Counted from the first letter of the stretch, positions 12,162 through 24,829 are shown. The stretch is DNA of 64,000 nucleotides from Haemonchus contortus (GCA_000469685.2 LS997565.1:24670272-24734271), one strand, 5' to 3'. Notes: generated by a model from the letters alone, not told the origin. Numbers and translations: made by a program.

Positions 12162-15100
12162 GTGAGTTCCGAAGATTGTCTTTGAAGTATTCATTTCATA
12201 TTCCTGCATTGCATTTCCCATTTGCTGTAATTCAATGACAACTCCCAGGTTTCCAATCGGGAGGAGTTTGCGATGACTGTCAACATAATACTCAGGGAAA
12301 AACTGTGAACGTGTAAGCCCTTCTTCCTATCGAGATCCTCAGCGTCCTATAACTGATCCATACGTTTGTCTTCCTTGCAATTGTGACAAGGCAGGATCGC
12401 AAGATGATGTAAGTCTTTCGAAGTTTCATTTTTCTATGAAAAGTCGAACATGTTTCCACGAACACGTATTTCAGGGCATTTGTGAAGGTGAGGAGGATCC
12501 CGAGCGTGGCCTTGTAGCTGGTAAATGGCTACTGCAAGCCGAACGTAGATGGACCAAGGTGAGGATCTTTCCGAATTTTGTGCATTTTCTCTTTTTAAAA
12601 GTCGAACCCTATGAAATCGAAAAGGACATTCATATGCATTTCTACATTTTCGCAAGCACATTTTTGGAACTGGAGGCGCCGCTCTGTTTGTAATTTTGAT
12701 TTCGCTGAAATCGGACATGCAGAGGCCACCTGCTCAAACTCGCGCTGAGCTTCGCCTTCAGCCTCTTCGGTTTTTATTATATTTTTCAAATATATGTATG
12801 CACTATACATTTCTTATTACTTATAATTTATGCTTTTGACGTTGTTTGGCTTTCGAGACATTTATAGAGGTCTGTATGTTTTCACCTTTCTTAAAAATCA
12901 AGAACAAGGGTGAAAACCCAGTTGATCTACACGAGAAATGTATGATTTTGAGCCCTGATTTTGTTCCAGATGTGATCGATGCAAAAATGGGTTCTGGAAT
13001 CTGCAGGCATCAAATCCTGATGGATGTACCACTTGCTCTTGCCATCTTCTTGGAACATATAACAATGAAGGATGCGACAAAATGACAGGCCACTGCACGT
13101 GTAAACGTCTTGTCACTGGAGAAAATTGTGACCAATGCTTGGTAAGTCTGATTGCTACTGCTAGCTACTGTTATGGATTCCTAATTGACGCGGCTGATTC
13201 CCTCGCTCAGTAATCTCTCCTCAACAAATATTCATGTGGGTGAGCGTTGAGAATCGGAACTTCATGTGTTAGAGTTGTGCATCCTCTTCGTAGCCGCCCT
13301 GCTGGCCCAATAGCTGTTCGTTGATTCAATAATCCAATCCCTTCTGGCAGTCTGTTGAACCTCAATGGAGTAGAGGGCTGTATAATTAATAGGTAGCAAC
13401 TTGTTATTCCTCGGAAAAGTTGTAGTTGTTATGTCGTAGAACGGCTACACTTAACCCCTTTTCCGAGGAGTAAATCCAAGGTTCAGCCAGACATTCCGCC
13501 TCAGTCATAACAACGAAGAGAACCCGACAAGAGCCGTGTGACTCGAGTGGTGTTGTATATGTTCAGTGTACCCATTTTCTAAATTTAAGCCGGAACATTA
13601 TGGACTGTCTGAGGATGTCGACGGGTGCAAGGCATGTGACTGTGACATTGGAGGATCCCTGAACAATAATTGCGATCTAGTCACTGGACAATGTTCCTGT
13701 AGAGAAGGATTCAGTGGACGAAGGTAATCTCTTTTAGTACACCTTCATGAGAGGCTATGCCATGGGCTTTTATCACCGCTCATTGTTTAGATGTGACACT
13801 GCGGATTCGAGCTACTACTGTGCCAACATTGATCATTTCACTTATGAAGCAGAAGATGCTGGACTGACAAACGTAATTTCACTAACAAGCTAGCCTTTTT
13901 TCGTTTACTCATTACTGCTATTCAAACCTTTCAGGCTGAAATCGAAGAAAAAGAAACTCCTTCTAGAGAAACTTCGATGGTGTGGACCGGTTTGGGATAT
14001 GTGAGAGCTAACGAAAGAAGCGCCATCAGTTTTCAAAGTAGACAACATCCAAGTCAGCCAAAAGTACAACATAATACTGCGCTACGATGCCGGCCGGGTT
14101 TGTTTTATTCACGTTTGTTCCCGCTGCTACTCCTCTGTTGAATATTGTGCATCTGCTCTGGTTTGCTGTTAAATTCGCTGCCTTGAAAGAAGTTTGAGAT
14201 TGATTTTTTTTACGAATCGCGGAAGCCGAATGCTGAATGTAACTGGATTTGTTCAGGACCCAATCGGTTGGGAAAATATGCAAGTCACCGTTGTTCGGCC
14301 TAGTGAGCCTAGTGGAGAATGTAAAGACAGTGATCCATCTGATGACTTCCTAATAGCACGTCTTCATCCTGGTAATTTTAGTCAAAAAATCGATTTTGAA
14401 TGTGAACATAAATAGAGTATTTCAAGGTGGTCGTTATGTGGAAGTTCACCCTGCTGTATGTCTGGAAGCAAATTTAGACTATGAGATCCGCGTGCAATTT
14501 GGAGAAAAGCGTACCGGCGTTCAAGATCGGTAAGCGTAACATTATTGCAAGCTGTTATTTTGCTCTTACCATGGTCATTATCGAGATCTTTATTCAGAGG
14601 GGCATGGGTGCTGATAGACTCGTTGGTGTTGGCACCACCAACCGACTCTCTGCTTATTTTCCAAGGATCTGATCGTGCTTTACAGCACAAAACTGAGTAT
14701 GATCGCTACCAATGCCGAAATCTCATTTTGTCTCTTACTCCAACGGAAATGTTGAGCGAAGTAAGCCATTTCAAGTGAAAGTTAAGCACGTCAAGCCTTC
14801 CTGCTGTTGTGAATTCCCATTAATCCCTGATGCTCACTGATTTCTTCTGCAGACTTGTGACGCTATATTTGTCCCGTCGCCGCTGCAGTGCTCAACCGGA
14901 CAAGCTCATGTGATTGTGACCCTACAGGTTCTGTTTCTGGAATATGTAGCGTCAAAGGAGGTCAATGTGAATGTAAACCAAATGTGATTGGAAGACGGTA
15001 GGAATTTGGAGCACTACCTTTCTTACACACTGAGGACCTATCTTCCTCTTCCAGGTGTGACCAGTGCGCTGTAGGAACATATGGTTTTGGAAGGTCAGGT

Positions 15101-18100
15101 TGTACGGAGTGCGCTTGCGACTCCGTTGGATCTCTTCATAATCGATGTGATAAACAGAGCGGACAATGTGTATGTCGCGAAAAAGGCATATACGGTCGTC
15201 AGTGTAACCAGTGCCAACCTGGTTTCTGGAGTTTCCCAGATTGTCGGGTTCGTTTCGTTAATTTTTATGCTTTCTTTGGAGCCGCAGTGTTGATTTGAAT
15301 ATTTGGAATCTTTCTTGAGAGAATCACTTTCGTGTATGAGCGATTAATCAGTTTTGCTGTCGGGTAATTCATGAATAATCATTTCCCGACAGCAAAATCG
15401 AAATGCCTCACTTCAGACACAGGTCAAACTGACAAAGAATATACATAGTTCTAAAGGTAGATGGGTGGGCTTAGCTCGGGGTTTTGGTCCTTATTTATCG
15501 CCGACACGTGGGTATCGTTTTTTGCATCCCTTGCCGAATATTTTTTCTTTTAGCTTTAAGGTGATTGAGTGGGCGCGAGTCGATTAACTAGTATTGATCG
15601 AAGTTATCAGGTTCAGTACAGTGAGTTGAAAAGGAGCGATGGTTCATCCCGTGAACTCAAATGCAGTTGTGAAAGTGACAAAACTGTCGGATGCTAGTTT
15701 ATGTGATTGTTTTTGAGTTAATGCAGCGTCGGGTGTTGCCAAATCTAGCAGTACATACTGGACTGAATCCACTTTCATGGTAGTATTGTGGGCATATATG
15801 GTTTAATTGTTTATGTTGTTATGATTGTAGGTATGTCAATGCAATGACCACGCAAACATTTGTGATCAGCAAACCGGAGCTTGTATCGAGTGTCGTGATC
15901 TTACATCTGGTCACTATTGCGACCGTTGCCAGGACGGATACTACGGAGATCCTCGGTGAGGAAAATCTTTGTGAGTCTCGAAAAGAAGGGGGAAATTCAA
16001 TCTGTTTAGGCTTGGTGTGGGTCTCCCTTGTAAACCGTGTCCATGTCCTGGTGGACCAACTAGTGGTTTCCAACACGCGGATACTTGCTACTTACAGCAA
16101 GCAAATAATACGCAAGACGTTGTGTGTAATTGTCGGTAAGTCAACCGTTTTAATTTGATATTATTAATATTTTCCTGAAAGCCAATATGTGGTGGAAATA
16201 TGATTGTTTCAGATCCGGTTACACAGGGGAGCGTTGCGCTGAATGTGCGATGAACTACTGGGGAAATCCAACGGAAGTAGGCGGCTCATGTGAAAGATGT
16301 GATTGTAACGGCAACATAGACATGGCAGTGAGTTTGTTACTATTTACAAGTTTCGAGATACGATTCATTCTTTTCTTCTAACAGGTAGAGGGTAGCTGTG
16401 ATTCGGCGACTGGTGAATGTCTGAAGTGTCTTCACAACACTGAAGGTGTGATGTGTGAGAATTGCGTTGATGGATTCTACGGTGATGCGAAGCTCAAGAG
16501 TTGTCAAAGGTTGGTCTTGGTTTGTTGCTAGCAACCTCATAGCATGAAGTTACTCGTATTCGTGAGTTGCATCCGAACTTCAAAAGATTTTATCCGAAAA
16601 AGCGTTATGATTGTTGTTCTTATTCTCCATTGAACTTCTTGTTTATGTGTTCTGTGAACCTTGAACTCCTTCGTTAGTTATTTTTCCCTAGCTTGATTGT
16701 TCTACGTTCACTTCATGGAATGGCGCGTACGTTTATGTATTTCAAATGAGTAAATGAGTCTTTTCTCAAAAAAATCATTTACGATTGCGTAGTCGATTGT
16801 AATTTTTATTTCAGATGTGTTTGCAATAATCTCGGTACCAACTCAAGTGCTGGAACTTGTGATAGAGTGACCGGCCAGTGCCCTTGCTATCCAAATGTTG
16901 TCGGAATGCAGTGCGATCAGTGCGCCGAGAATCACTACGATCTTAGCAGTGGGCAAGTAAGTGCCAATGATATCAATTCAATGTGCTAGCGCCGCCAAGT
17001 TCATGCAAAAGCATATCGTTTTTTTTTAAATTTGGATTTAGTGGTAGTGCTAAATTATATAGTCTGGTTTTAAGACGCCATCTATGATGATGTAGACCCT
17101 ACTTGAATATTATCTCTTTAGGGGTGTGCTGCATGTAATTGCGATCCGAACGGTGTTGCACTCGATGCGCATGGATCGCCTGAGCTGCAATGCAACCAGT
17201 TTGATGGAAGATGTCATTGCAAAGTTGGACGAGGAGGTGAGCTCGATGCTTTGTCTATAAAAAGGCGCGAACACTGCAGTCGTAGATTCGTTAGATGAGT
17301 TATTGTATCGGAATTCATTTGAATTAGTTTCCCCTGTTGCTGTCAATTAACTAGAGATTAAGGCAGTTCATAATGTTTATGCGGGAGTGTCAGAGAATTT
17401 CCTCCGCGATTTAGTTGCGCTGTCTGCAACATTCTACGCAATCGAAACACCATGAAGTGTAGCCACGAACCCAAGAAAAAGTAAAATTACAGTCCTATTA
17501 GCTTTAGCATTCTGTTCGTCCACACTGGCTCCCTCTTTTCAAAGATAAATGACAGTGTTTAGCTAAAGCATTGTCTTCTACTCTGCTTACCCAAATCGAT
17601 ATTGACTGGTATCAAATAAGCAGTGTTGGTCGTCACAGTTGCAGCGAACTTTTCATCATATCTTCTTTACTTCTCAATAGTTGAGCGCTCTAGGTTCAAA
17701 AGAACTGCCCAGTCAACTGTTAAGTCGAAGGTGATCGGTGTCGAGAGACTTATGTGTACAGCTCCTCAGTTCCATCATATTACTTCTTCTTCATAATTTG
17801 AATGCTCTGTTTCGGAAGGAGCAGAGCAATGAATTTTGTGATTGAGAGGGGACGGGCCATCAAACATATTAGGTTGAGTCATAAGTCCTCGGACAAATTG
17901 GCAATGATAATATTTATCTTACAATTTTTGAACGACAATAGCGAATCATTTGAAATATGCCCCATTGGCATCGATAGTCTTCTGCCAATGCTTGAGCAAA
18001 TCGTAGATGCCCTTGCTTTAGAACGCTGGGAGCTGGCCCTTGGAGAACTGCACCAGTACCATTTTGATGTCGTCGCGGGTTTGAAAGTCCTGACCTTCCA

Positions 18101-21100
18101 GATGACGTTGAAGATGGGGAAAAAGGTGGTAATCCGAGGGATCCAAGTCTGAGGAACATGGTTGGTGTGGTAAACTTGTCCTGCCGAAATTCGTCAGTTC
18201 AATTTTGGTCGTTCTTGCAATGTGAGGGCGAGCGTTGTCGTGCTGGAAGTGAACTTTGTGCTGCTGTGGACGTGTAGCTTCGGGATTCGCCTTCAAATTC
18301 CTCAGTTGCGTAATGTAGACGTGTGCGGTCACTGTGCATCCTTCGTCTAGCAGCTCCCATTATTCGACACGGAGAGCGCTCCACCAGAATCAGAGCATAA
18401 CCACCTTGGCGTGTACGTTGTTTTTGGGGGAGTCTTCTGCATGCGCACCTTTGTCAATCCATTGAGCACGCCGGTGAACGTCAGAGTAGAGGGTTGACTT
18501 CGCACCCCTGGTGACTAGGTACTTCAGCCACGTGTGGTGCCCTTGAGCGTGAGGAGAGAAAGTGCCACGTCGTCGCGGCGGTCTATGTCATACTGCTTCA
18601 AAGCATGAGGCATTTATGGACTGAGCTTTCGCACCTTGTCGATTGACTTCAATTCACGAAGAACTGTGGACTGACTCCCCAAGGGTGACTGCCAGTTCAC
18701 GAGTAGTTTGATACGGATCGGCTTCCACCTGGCTCCGCAGCACCTCCAAATCCAACTTCATTGAGCGTCCCGGACGGTCTTCATTTTCGACGGAATAGTC
18801 GCCCGATGTGAACTTCTGATGCAACTCGTAAATTTTACACCTCCTGCTTGTGGACGTCCTTCATACCTCTATCGATTGCCGCAGGTTCATGGCCAGATAA
18901 AAAAATAAATATGAAGGGGTTGCGGATGTGGAGTTGCGACGGCTTGAAATCATAAGCCATAGTTGCTGGAAAGGAAACAGTTAGGTGCCTTCTAAAGTAT
19001 GCGTTCGGAAGAGCTTTCCATACTCTATCTAACAATGCCTCGCACGTTCATTTTCGTCAAATCTTTCAAGAGTTATGATCGCTAGAAGTCATCACTATCA
19101 TTTTGTCCGAGGACTTATGACTCAACCTAATATATGCGTATGTAAGATTCCTAGCCCCTTGCATATAGGGAGAATCCCGGTATGGCAATCTGGTGTTCTC
19201 TGGCGTAGCGGCTTCATTTTATGTACGTTTTAGGTCGAACATGTTCTGAATGTGAAGACTATTTCTGGGGTGATCCAACTACGGCAGAGGGTTGTAAGAG
19301 GTGCGAATGCAATCCGACTGGTTCCGAGAGCTTACAGTGTCATCGAAATAATGGTACATGTGTTTGTCTTCCTGGATCTGGAGGTACGTTATAATCCTAC
19401 AAATAATCTGCTTATGATTGCTAAATAAATAAATAAATAACGATATATAATGAAACTCAAATCAGGCGACCTGTGCAACGAATGTGCTCGTGGCTATACT
19501 GGAACATGGCCTTTCTGTCAGCCATGTGGCGAATGTTTCCATCAGTGGGATTCTATCATACAAGACTTGAAAAAGCAAGTGGACACCCTTATTGACACTG
19601 CTGCCAATATTGAAGACACTGGAGTGGCTTCCGCTTATGACGAGGAGTTTGAAAAAATGGAGGCCACGTTGGAAGAAACCAAGAAGAAACTCGCAGACGC
19701 CAACATAAGTAAAGAACACATAGAGCAACTAGAAAATGAGGTCGAAAAACTCAAGAAGGAGGTTGGTTCTCTCACTAGGTGCGAATCGCTGTTTGTGGGT
19801 GAAATCTTAATTTCCAGGTTGGCACCGCTCGCGAAAAGTTGGAAGATATTGAAGCTCGTGTTTCTAACGCAACTCAGGCTGTAGATTTTGCTCAAGAAGA
19901 TCTCAAACAACTGCAATCAGACGCTGTCCGCCTCACCGAAGCCGCTGACGATTTGCGTGAGAAGACAAATAAAATCAAGGAAGCTGATGTTCAGGTAAAC
20001 TCTTAAGATAGGCAATTAAACGCTGAAGTTTCTATTAGGGTCTTTGCAAGGATCTTATTTGCAGGGTGCATATAACATAACGAAAGAATCTGCCGCCCGA
20101 TCGTTGGATGCTCAAAGACGAACCGATGCTGCAATCGGCAAGTTAGCCGAAGCGGAAAGCGAAGCGCGAGATGCAGAGGCTTTGCTCGAAAAGAACCGCG
20201 ATGACTTCGAGAAGCAGTATGCAGAAAACGAAGCAGCCTTGGCCGAGAGTGAGCAGAAAGTGAGCCAACATCCTTTAAGAGTTATGAGTTTCCACGTGTA
20301 TGATTTTTACTTAGTTGCACATGCTGGAAGCCGCATTACCAACTTTGAACGCGGAAGTGTGTGGAGCTGCCTCTGCCCCCTGTGATGCTCTCTGTGGCGG
20401 TGATTTTTTCCTTTTGTCGATACTTGCTTCCTTATTTCATTTTGTCTCTGAGTAGAGTCGTGATATGTCAATGTACTACCTTACGAAGTTACAGGGCCTG
20501 GATCTTGCGGCTTTTGCGGTGGTCAGTCGTGTTTAGAGGGTGCAGTCAGTAAAGCAGACCAAGCAAGGAGTTTTTCTCTTGAAGCTGATCTGAAGCTCAA
20601 TGAGAAGCAGAAAGAGGCGGAAGAAGTAAATTCATATTTAGTTTCCTTTCTTTTTATTAGCATCAAGTAATCTTTATTTATCGAAACGTGTTAGGTGCTG
20701 ACTCTGGTCCGAGACGTACTTCATTCGACGGCTGCCGCTAAGAAGGATGCCCTAGCCGCCTTGGAAGTTGCAAGAAAAGCAGCTCAACAAACGAACTCTT
20801 CGCGTGCGGAACTGGATCAGATCGTTGACCAAATGAATACTTTCTTGAAAAGCTCGAGGTGGCCTCAATACCGTTAAATTCATTTGCCATCATTTTTCAT
20901 AGTTTTTTTTTTCTTAGGAGCTCACCCGAGCAGATAAGAGCTCTCGCAGAAGAAGTGCTTGCCAAGAAAATCAGCCTTACACCAGAACAAGTGGCGGATC
21001 TGACTGCGAAGGTTCCTTCCTTTGATTTGTTATTTTTTAGTTCTAGAATATTTATTATTTACGTTCATTGTCATCTTCTTCATTCTTCTAATTCATTTAT

Positions 21101-22205
21101 ATTTTTTGAAGATTCGTGATTCCCTCACGAAAATTAGCAATATCGGTGCTATTCTCGCAGAAACGCGTGGAAACAAGACGTTGGCGACTAATCTTGAAGC
21201 AAAGGTGGATATTTGTTGTCTGTTTGCACGACAGTTTATCGATGTTATTGAATGTGTTCTTAGGCACTGGAAGCAGGAGCACGCGCTGCAGCTATTAAAA
21301 ATACTACAGATACCGTTAGAGAAGCGATTGATGTTGCTGAGGAAGCACAGAAGGCTGCTACTGAAGCGATCAAGTCTGCTGAGGAAGTGATGAAGCTTGC
21401 TAGGTGAGGATGCATTTAGCTTTCTGCTCTCTTTTTAGCTCGTTTGATGTGAAAAATTTGGCTTCCTGTTGCTCCTGTCTAAGTAGCAAAATCGGTATGT
21501 TCTAGAGAGCACCTTGATGCTGCCAAGGCGGAGGCTGATGCTACAGAAGCTCGTGCTAAAGAAGTCAACAGCAGCCTTTCTTCACTCGAAGGCGAAATGA
21601 AGAAGGTCAAGGTGCAGTACTTGCAAATAGCCGATGACGCCAAAAACGCTTTCAACTTGGTTGACAAAGCCTTGCAAGCGGCAAAAACTGCTGAGCATGG
21701 AAATAAGCAGATGACGGTAAGTTGTGCTCTCATCATCACTCCTGCCTGACTTCCACTTCAACATTACGTTATTTATAGATGGATATCGAAGAAGCGAAAC
21801 GGCTTTTATCGGAGAGGACACAGGGTAATGAAGCTCCTCAGAAACGGGCCGAAGCACTGCGTCAAAGAGCTTCGAAACTGCTCTACAAGGCACAACGAAG
21901 TAATGATGATATCAGCGGTAAGTAAAGTTTCACTGATGGTGTGCCCCTCCAAGCGGCATCAGGCGTCATCCAAATGCTCAAAACAGTTCAAGACTGTATT
22001 GCCCTCGGTCTTTTTTATGGAGAGCTTATTATTAGAATTAGATTGCTGAGTGGTTGAAAATATGATTTTAGTGTTGACGAAGGATGCTTCGGATGTGCGG
22101 CTCGATGACTACCAACGAACACTGGACGAGTTGAATTCTCGTCTGGAGCAGGTCACCAAGGACATACACGCTAGCACAGAATTCTTTGCCAACTGCGATG
22201 TTTAA
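9806..22205 (+). CDS. lam-1: Laminin subunit beta (lam-1 / LAMB1-like), ~37 exons
   Basis: This is a secreted basement-membrane glycoprotein, the beta arm of the alpha-beta-gamma laminin heterotrimer. It polymerises through its N-terminal LN domain and joins the trimer through its C-terminal coiled coil. I reconstructed about 37 exons totalling about 5.37 kb (about 1,790 aa), the normal length for beta chains. Residues 1-20 form a signal peptide ([19 protein letters not shown]). The LN domain ([29 protein letters not shown]) is followed by LE repeats, domain IV, further LE repeats, coiled coil II, the Cys-rich beta knob, coiled coil I and a terminal FFANCDV stop. Almost all introns have GT-AG ends in matching phase. 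The frame is broken by 1-nt indels in exons 8, 9, 13 and 17, and the exon 13/14 junction is imperfect; these are probably sequence errors. An AATAAA follows about 410 bp after the stop. Confidence 0.96.
12249..13872 (+). other. lam-1: Laminin beta exons 8-12: LEa repeats, indel-affected
   Basis: Exons are 12249-12408, 12475-12558, 12970-13141, 13590-13723 and 13791-13872. They encode the remaining N-terminal LE repeats ([40 protein letters not shown]) and the entry to domain IV ([15 protein letters not shown]). Exon 8 lacks one base at the A-run 12298-12302 and has a compensated -1/+1 pair in 12310-12330. Exon 9 has one extra base at 12527-12528. Exons 10-12 are clean. Intron 10 (13142-13589) contains a hairpin with stem CCTCGGAAAAG. 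Confidence 0.88.
13791..14997 (+). other. lam-1: Laminin beta exons 12-17: domain IV (laminin IV type B)
   Basis: After exon 12 the exons are 13935-14097, 14226-14371, 14427-14529, 14598-14760 and 14853-14997. Recognisable residues include [44 protein letters not shown] and YDRYQCRN, the globular domain specific to beta chains. Exon 13 has an extra T at 14030-14033. Exon 17 lacks a base near 14874-14882, before the first C-terminal LE repeat ([10 protein letters not shown]). The acceptor for exon 14 (GCGGAAG at 14219-14225) is weak, and the phase across intron 13 does not fit perfectly. Confidence 0.85.
14853..19600 (+). other. lam-1: Laminin beta exons 17-26: LEb (EGF-like) repeats
   Basis: Exons 18-26 are 15055-15247, 15831-15955, 16010-16135, 16213-16327, 16385-16509, 16815-16956, 17122-17236, 19234-19383 and 19466-19761. 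Each LE repeat shows eight cysteines in the usual spacing (for example [43 protein letters not shown]). All joins keep the frame. Introns 18 (15248-15830, with a 13-bp-stem hairpin near 15,350-15,410), 22 (16510-16814) and 24 (17237-19233) are long. Intron 24 is long because of a mariner insertion. Confidence 0.92.
17867..19132 (-). mobile_element. Full-length, inactive mariner inside lam-1 intron 24
   Basis: A 1,262-bp element (17,869-19,130) has near-perfect terminal inverted repeats beginning TTAGGTTGAGTCATAAGTCC and is flanked by TA target duplications at 17,867-17,868 and 19,131-19,132. The transposase runs antisense to laminin. Its N-terminal helix-turn-helix region starts near 19,035, REL..LG-type HTH residues follow, and the C-terminal catalytic part shows HDNARPHIA and [14 protein letters not shown] (DD34D mariner signature). 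The frame is broken several times, so this copy cannot encode active enzyme. It is spliced out with the intron. Confidence 0.95.
19466..22205 (+). other. lam-1: Laminin beta exons 26-37: coiled coils II and I, beta knob, C-terminus
   Basis: Exons 27-37 are 19818-19994, 20065-20259, 20315-20399, 20495-20625, 20695-20858, 20918-21011, 21112-21204, 21264-21403, 21506-21716, 21779-21917 and 22072-22205. The coding is Ala/Glu/Lys-rich with heptad character, as expected for the trimer-forming rod. It is interrupted in exons 29-30 by the Cys-rich beta knob ([15 protein letters not shown], then CGFCGGQSC). The penultimate residues include the Cys expected to bond to the gamma chain. No indels are seen in this block. 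Confidence 0.93.
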
Positions 22206-22614
22206 GCTAAATTACTGCCTTTAGTCATAATTCTCGTTACACTGCCATATTGTTACGAGGCCCTTGTAGGGTTCTGCCTTTCCATGTCTGCCCTTTCACT
22301 GCAAAGCTTTGTTTTGATTTCTGTTGTCATAGCATTTACTGTATTAACATCATTCGACTTGTTCCTGATATTGTTGTATGACTTTGTGAAGCTCATCACT
22401 CCGAGCAGGTCGATGACTTTCGTTGTGTCTTCCTTTGTCCTTCAAAGATCCTCTTCTCTTTGCCTTCTTACACTCTGATACTTCTCTCATGCGATCTTCT
22501 GATTCTGTCCGCGTAATTGGTGCTTCTTCAGATTCCTGACACCGACAGCTCTGTGCTTTGATCTTTCCATTGGCGATACGATCGCAGTAGGCACCATTTC
22601 CAAGTGCAATTATA

Positions 22615-22620
22615 AATAAA
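22615..22620 (+). promoter_or_regulatory. Candidate poly(A) signal for lam-1
   Basis: AATAAA lies about 410 bp after the laminin stop codon with no intervening canonical signal noticed. The use of this site is inferred from position only. Confidence 0.5.
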
Positions 22621-22914
22621 TTTGTATACCGTTTTATTCCTTTATTATCTATGGTACAAAACCAGTCTGTTTTCATTTCCAGAGATGAATTGTTCTAATA
22701 CTCTTTTTTTGGTGAGGCATTGCCGTATTCCAGGGGAAAATTTAGCTTTTGCAAGCGTTTCTTATTAGTTTCAGCTCAAAAGCGTTGACGAAGAGTGCAT
22801 CGGCTGACGTATTATGACCAAGATTCACTTCACTGGAAAACTATAGAATTTGTGCAAGTCAGTGCTTTTGTCCTCTTAGAAGTGTCTTGTACAAATCCAT
22901 CTTGTAAGAAGGGT

Positions 22915-23110
22915 AGGGAGCTTTGGTTGGTCTCGGTGGGTATTAAGCTAAGATTCGATTCCTGATCGATTAGTAGTGTACGCTACTTCTCACTACATCA
23001 CCTCTGCCTGAATCCGATATTCATCGGGATTGGATTGGTTTTTACGTTCAGGATACCAATCGAATTCCGTATTTCGCCATTGGATTAAGTTAAATTATTA
23101 TTGTTGTTAC
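22915..23110 (-). repeat. Truncated SINE copy, minus orientation
   Basis: This contains the head of the SINE family (GATTCGATTCCTGATCGATT, then CTCACTACATCACCTCTGCC), with a nearby ATTATTATTGTTG tract at its far end. The body is truncated or rearranged. Confidence 0.45.
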
Positions 23111-23330
23111 GCATGGAGCAGTGATTTGGCAGTGAGAAATTAGTTCCAAACTATTCTTCGCAGAACCCCATCCGCGTAAGTAATTGCAGTTCAGAATGCC
23201 ATTTTGTTTTGGTAGAAGACTACCTGAGCCTGACGTAGAGATTCTTAACGTTTGAAAAAAGCGAAAACACGATCACGCTCATCTCCCACCGGATTCCTGA
23301 TTAAGCTTCACAAACGTCGTTTGTACGCGG

Positions 23331-23660
23331 GTCCGGGATCTTCTCCCCGAAAACGGCGTAGCCGCCGCGCACCGCAGGATTGCGATGAAAGTTTGGAGCG
23401 CGCAATTTGTAAGCTAGGAAGTCCTTTGATTATTTGAATTGGCTGGCCGCTCCCTTCAATTCCAATGCGGTCTAGATCGTCGCTGTTATAGGAGAAGTCA
23501 TTCTAATTAAGTAAGTCATTGAACATAAAAACGAAAAAGAAACAGAGAAAAACGATCGAATCTAATAAAAAAGAAAGGCGATCAACGAAAAATATTGCGT
23601 CCTATCGATTATCGGGAGGCGGGGTGAGTACGGTAATCGCATTAACATTTGCCCCATGCC
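23331..23660 (+). repeat. Dispersed repeat, copy A (inverted partner at 53.6-53.9 kb)
   Basis: About 330 bp matches 53,571-53,917 in reverse complement over its full length. Shared blocks include GTCCGGGATCTTCTCC, CCGCAGGATTGCGATG, TTTGAATTGGCTGGCCGCTC and CCTATCGATTATCGGGAGGC. No ORF or terminal inverted repeat is clear, so the class of the repeat is unknown. Confidence 0.75.
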
Positions 23661-24589
23661 GCAAGGGAGAATGCCGCAATCGGGGAGGAGTTCCTTACCC
23701 CTTGAAGGTGGACCTTTTACTCTACTGTCATTAGAACAAGATACAACCAAGTCGGCAGCAAGATTTGAACATCACACGGGACCCGGGAGGAGAGGGGCAA
23801 GTAACTGTGTGTGCTGCCGATATCCAGTGACTGTTGTCATTTGTTTGTTTTCTTTACACGATTTGAATTGGATTGTCATCATGTATGCCGCACTTGTTAG
23901 TTCGTAGCTAAGCCTATGCCATTGGTTGAGTATTGTGGGAAACACAGCTGATCGTTCACCTGATGGTCAAATACGAATTTTTCATTCTTATTGAGGAATT
24001 TTCGGATGATATGGCGGTCACACCATACCGATGCCATAGAAGCATGTCGCCATGGCCTTGAGAATAGGGTGGCACCTCATCTTCCACCTATTTGACGGAG
24101 TAGGACCTTTACCTACCTTTAATGGGTTCTGAGCAATCCCTCTGAGACTTTCTTTATTACCCAATAGGCTGAAATCCGGCCATAACTGCCCTCACGGTAG
24201 TGCACCTTTTCTTTTAAGCGTGGTATTCCTCATTGGTCGTTTCCTAGTCAGAAAGAAATTTGTCTTACTGGCGATTCTTTTGTAACTGCTGTTACTGCTG
24301 ACAAGATAAAAGGTGGAATTCAACGTTTCCTAAAAGACATGGCGGCGAGCTGGTATGTCATGGACGTCGTAAAACTGTCACAGAGTCTAATAATTGTGTC
24401 AATTGGCGGCCAACAGCGAAAAAAGGCAGTTCTCATTGCTTCCATAATATTGTGAGGGGTTAAATACAACCATGAACTATTTTTCAAAATTATTTCTTAG
24501 TTGCACTATCTTGCAAGAGTGCGGATATCCACAAGACTCATTGAAATATTGCGAGAGTGCAAAATGTATGTTGTATTTTACGTCCATTC
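23661..24589. other. Intergenic between lam-1 and RTE remains
   Basis: No gene, RNA or terminal-repeat structure is recognised. The short ORFs show no family motif. Confidence 0.45.
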
Positions 24590-24804
24590 ATTTGAAGAGG
24601 GCCCCTGATACTGTCGAGATAGAAGCAGTAATTGAAGCCCTAGGCAACGACGGTGTTTCTACTCAACGCATAAGGACGCTTCGTTAGCTTTACGACAACT
24701 TCACGACCAGGATTTCGCCATACTGTAAAAAAGCCACTGTGAACGTGAAGAGATGGGTTTGGCAGGGCAACACAATCTCGCCGAAACCTTTCAGAGCCGC
24801 TCTT
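24590..24804 (+). pseudogene. RTE-type reverse transcriptase fragment, + strand
   Basis: Translation gives the palm region typical of nematode RTE elements (DTVEIEAVIEALGNDGVSTQ, LYDNFTTRISP, VKRWVWQGNTISPK), with an in-frame stop between blocks. It is a short dead remnant, oriented against the larger minus-strand copy that follows. Confidence 0.75.
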
Positions 24805-24829
24805 TGGAATGACGCTTCATTTATGATTG

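Noticed and set aside
12310..12420. Intron starting at GTAAGC inside lam-1 exon 8
   Set aside because: The sequence after it continues as conserved laminin coding ([18 protein letters not shown]), so the site is probably not used.
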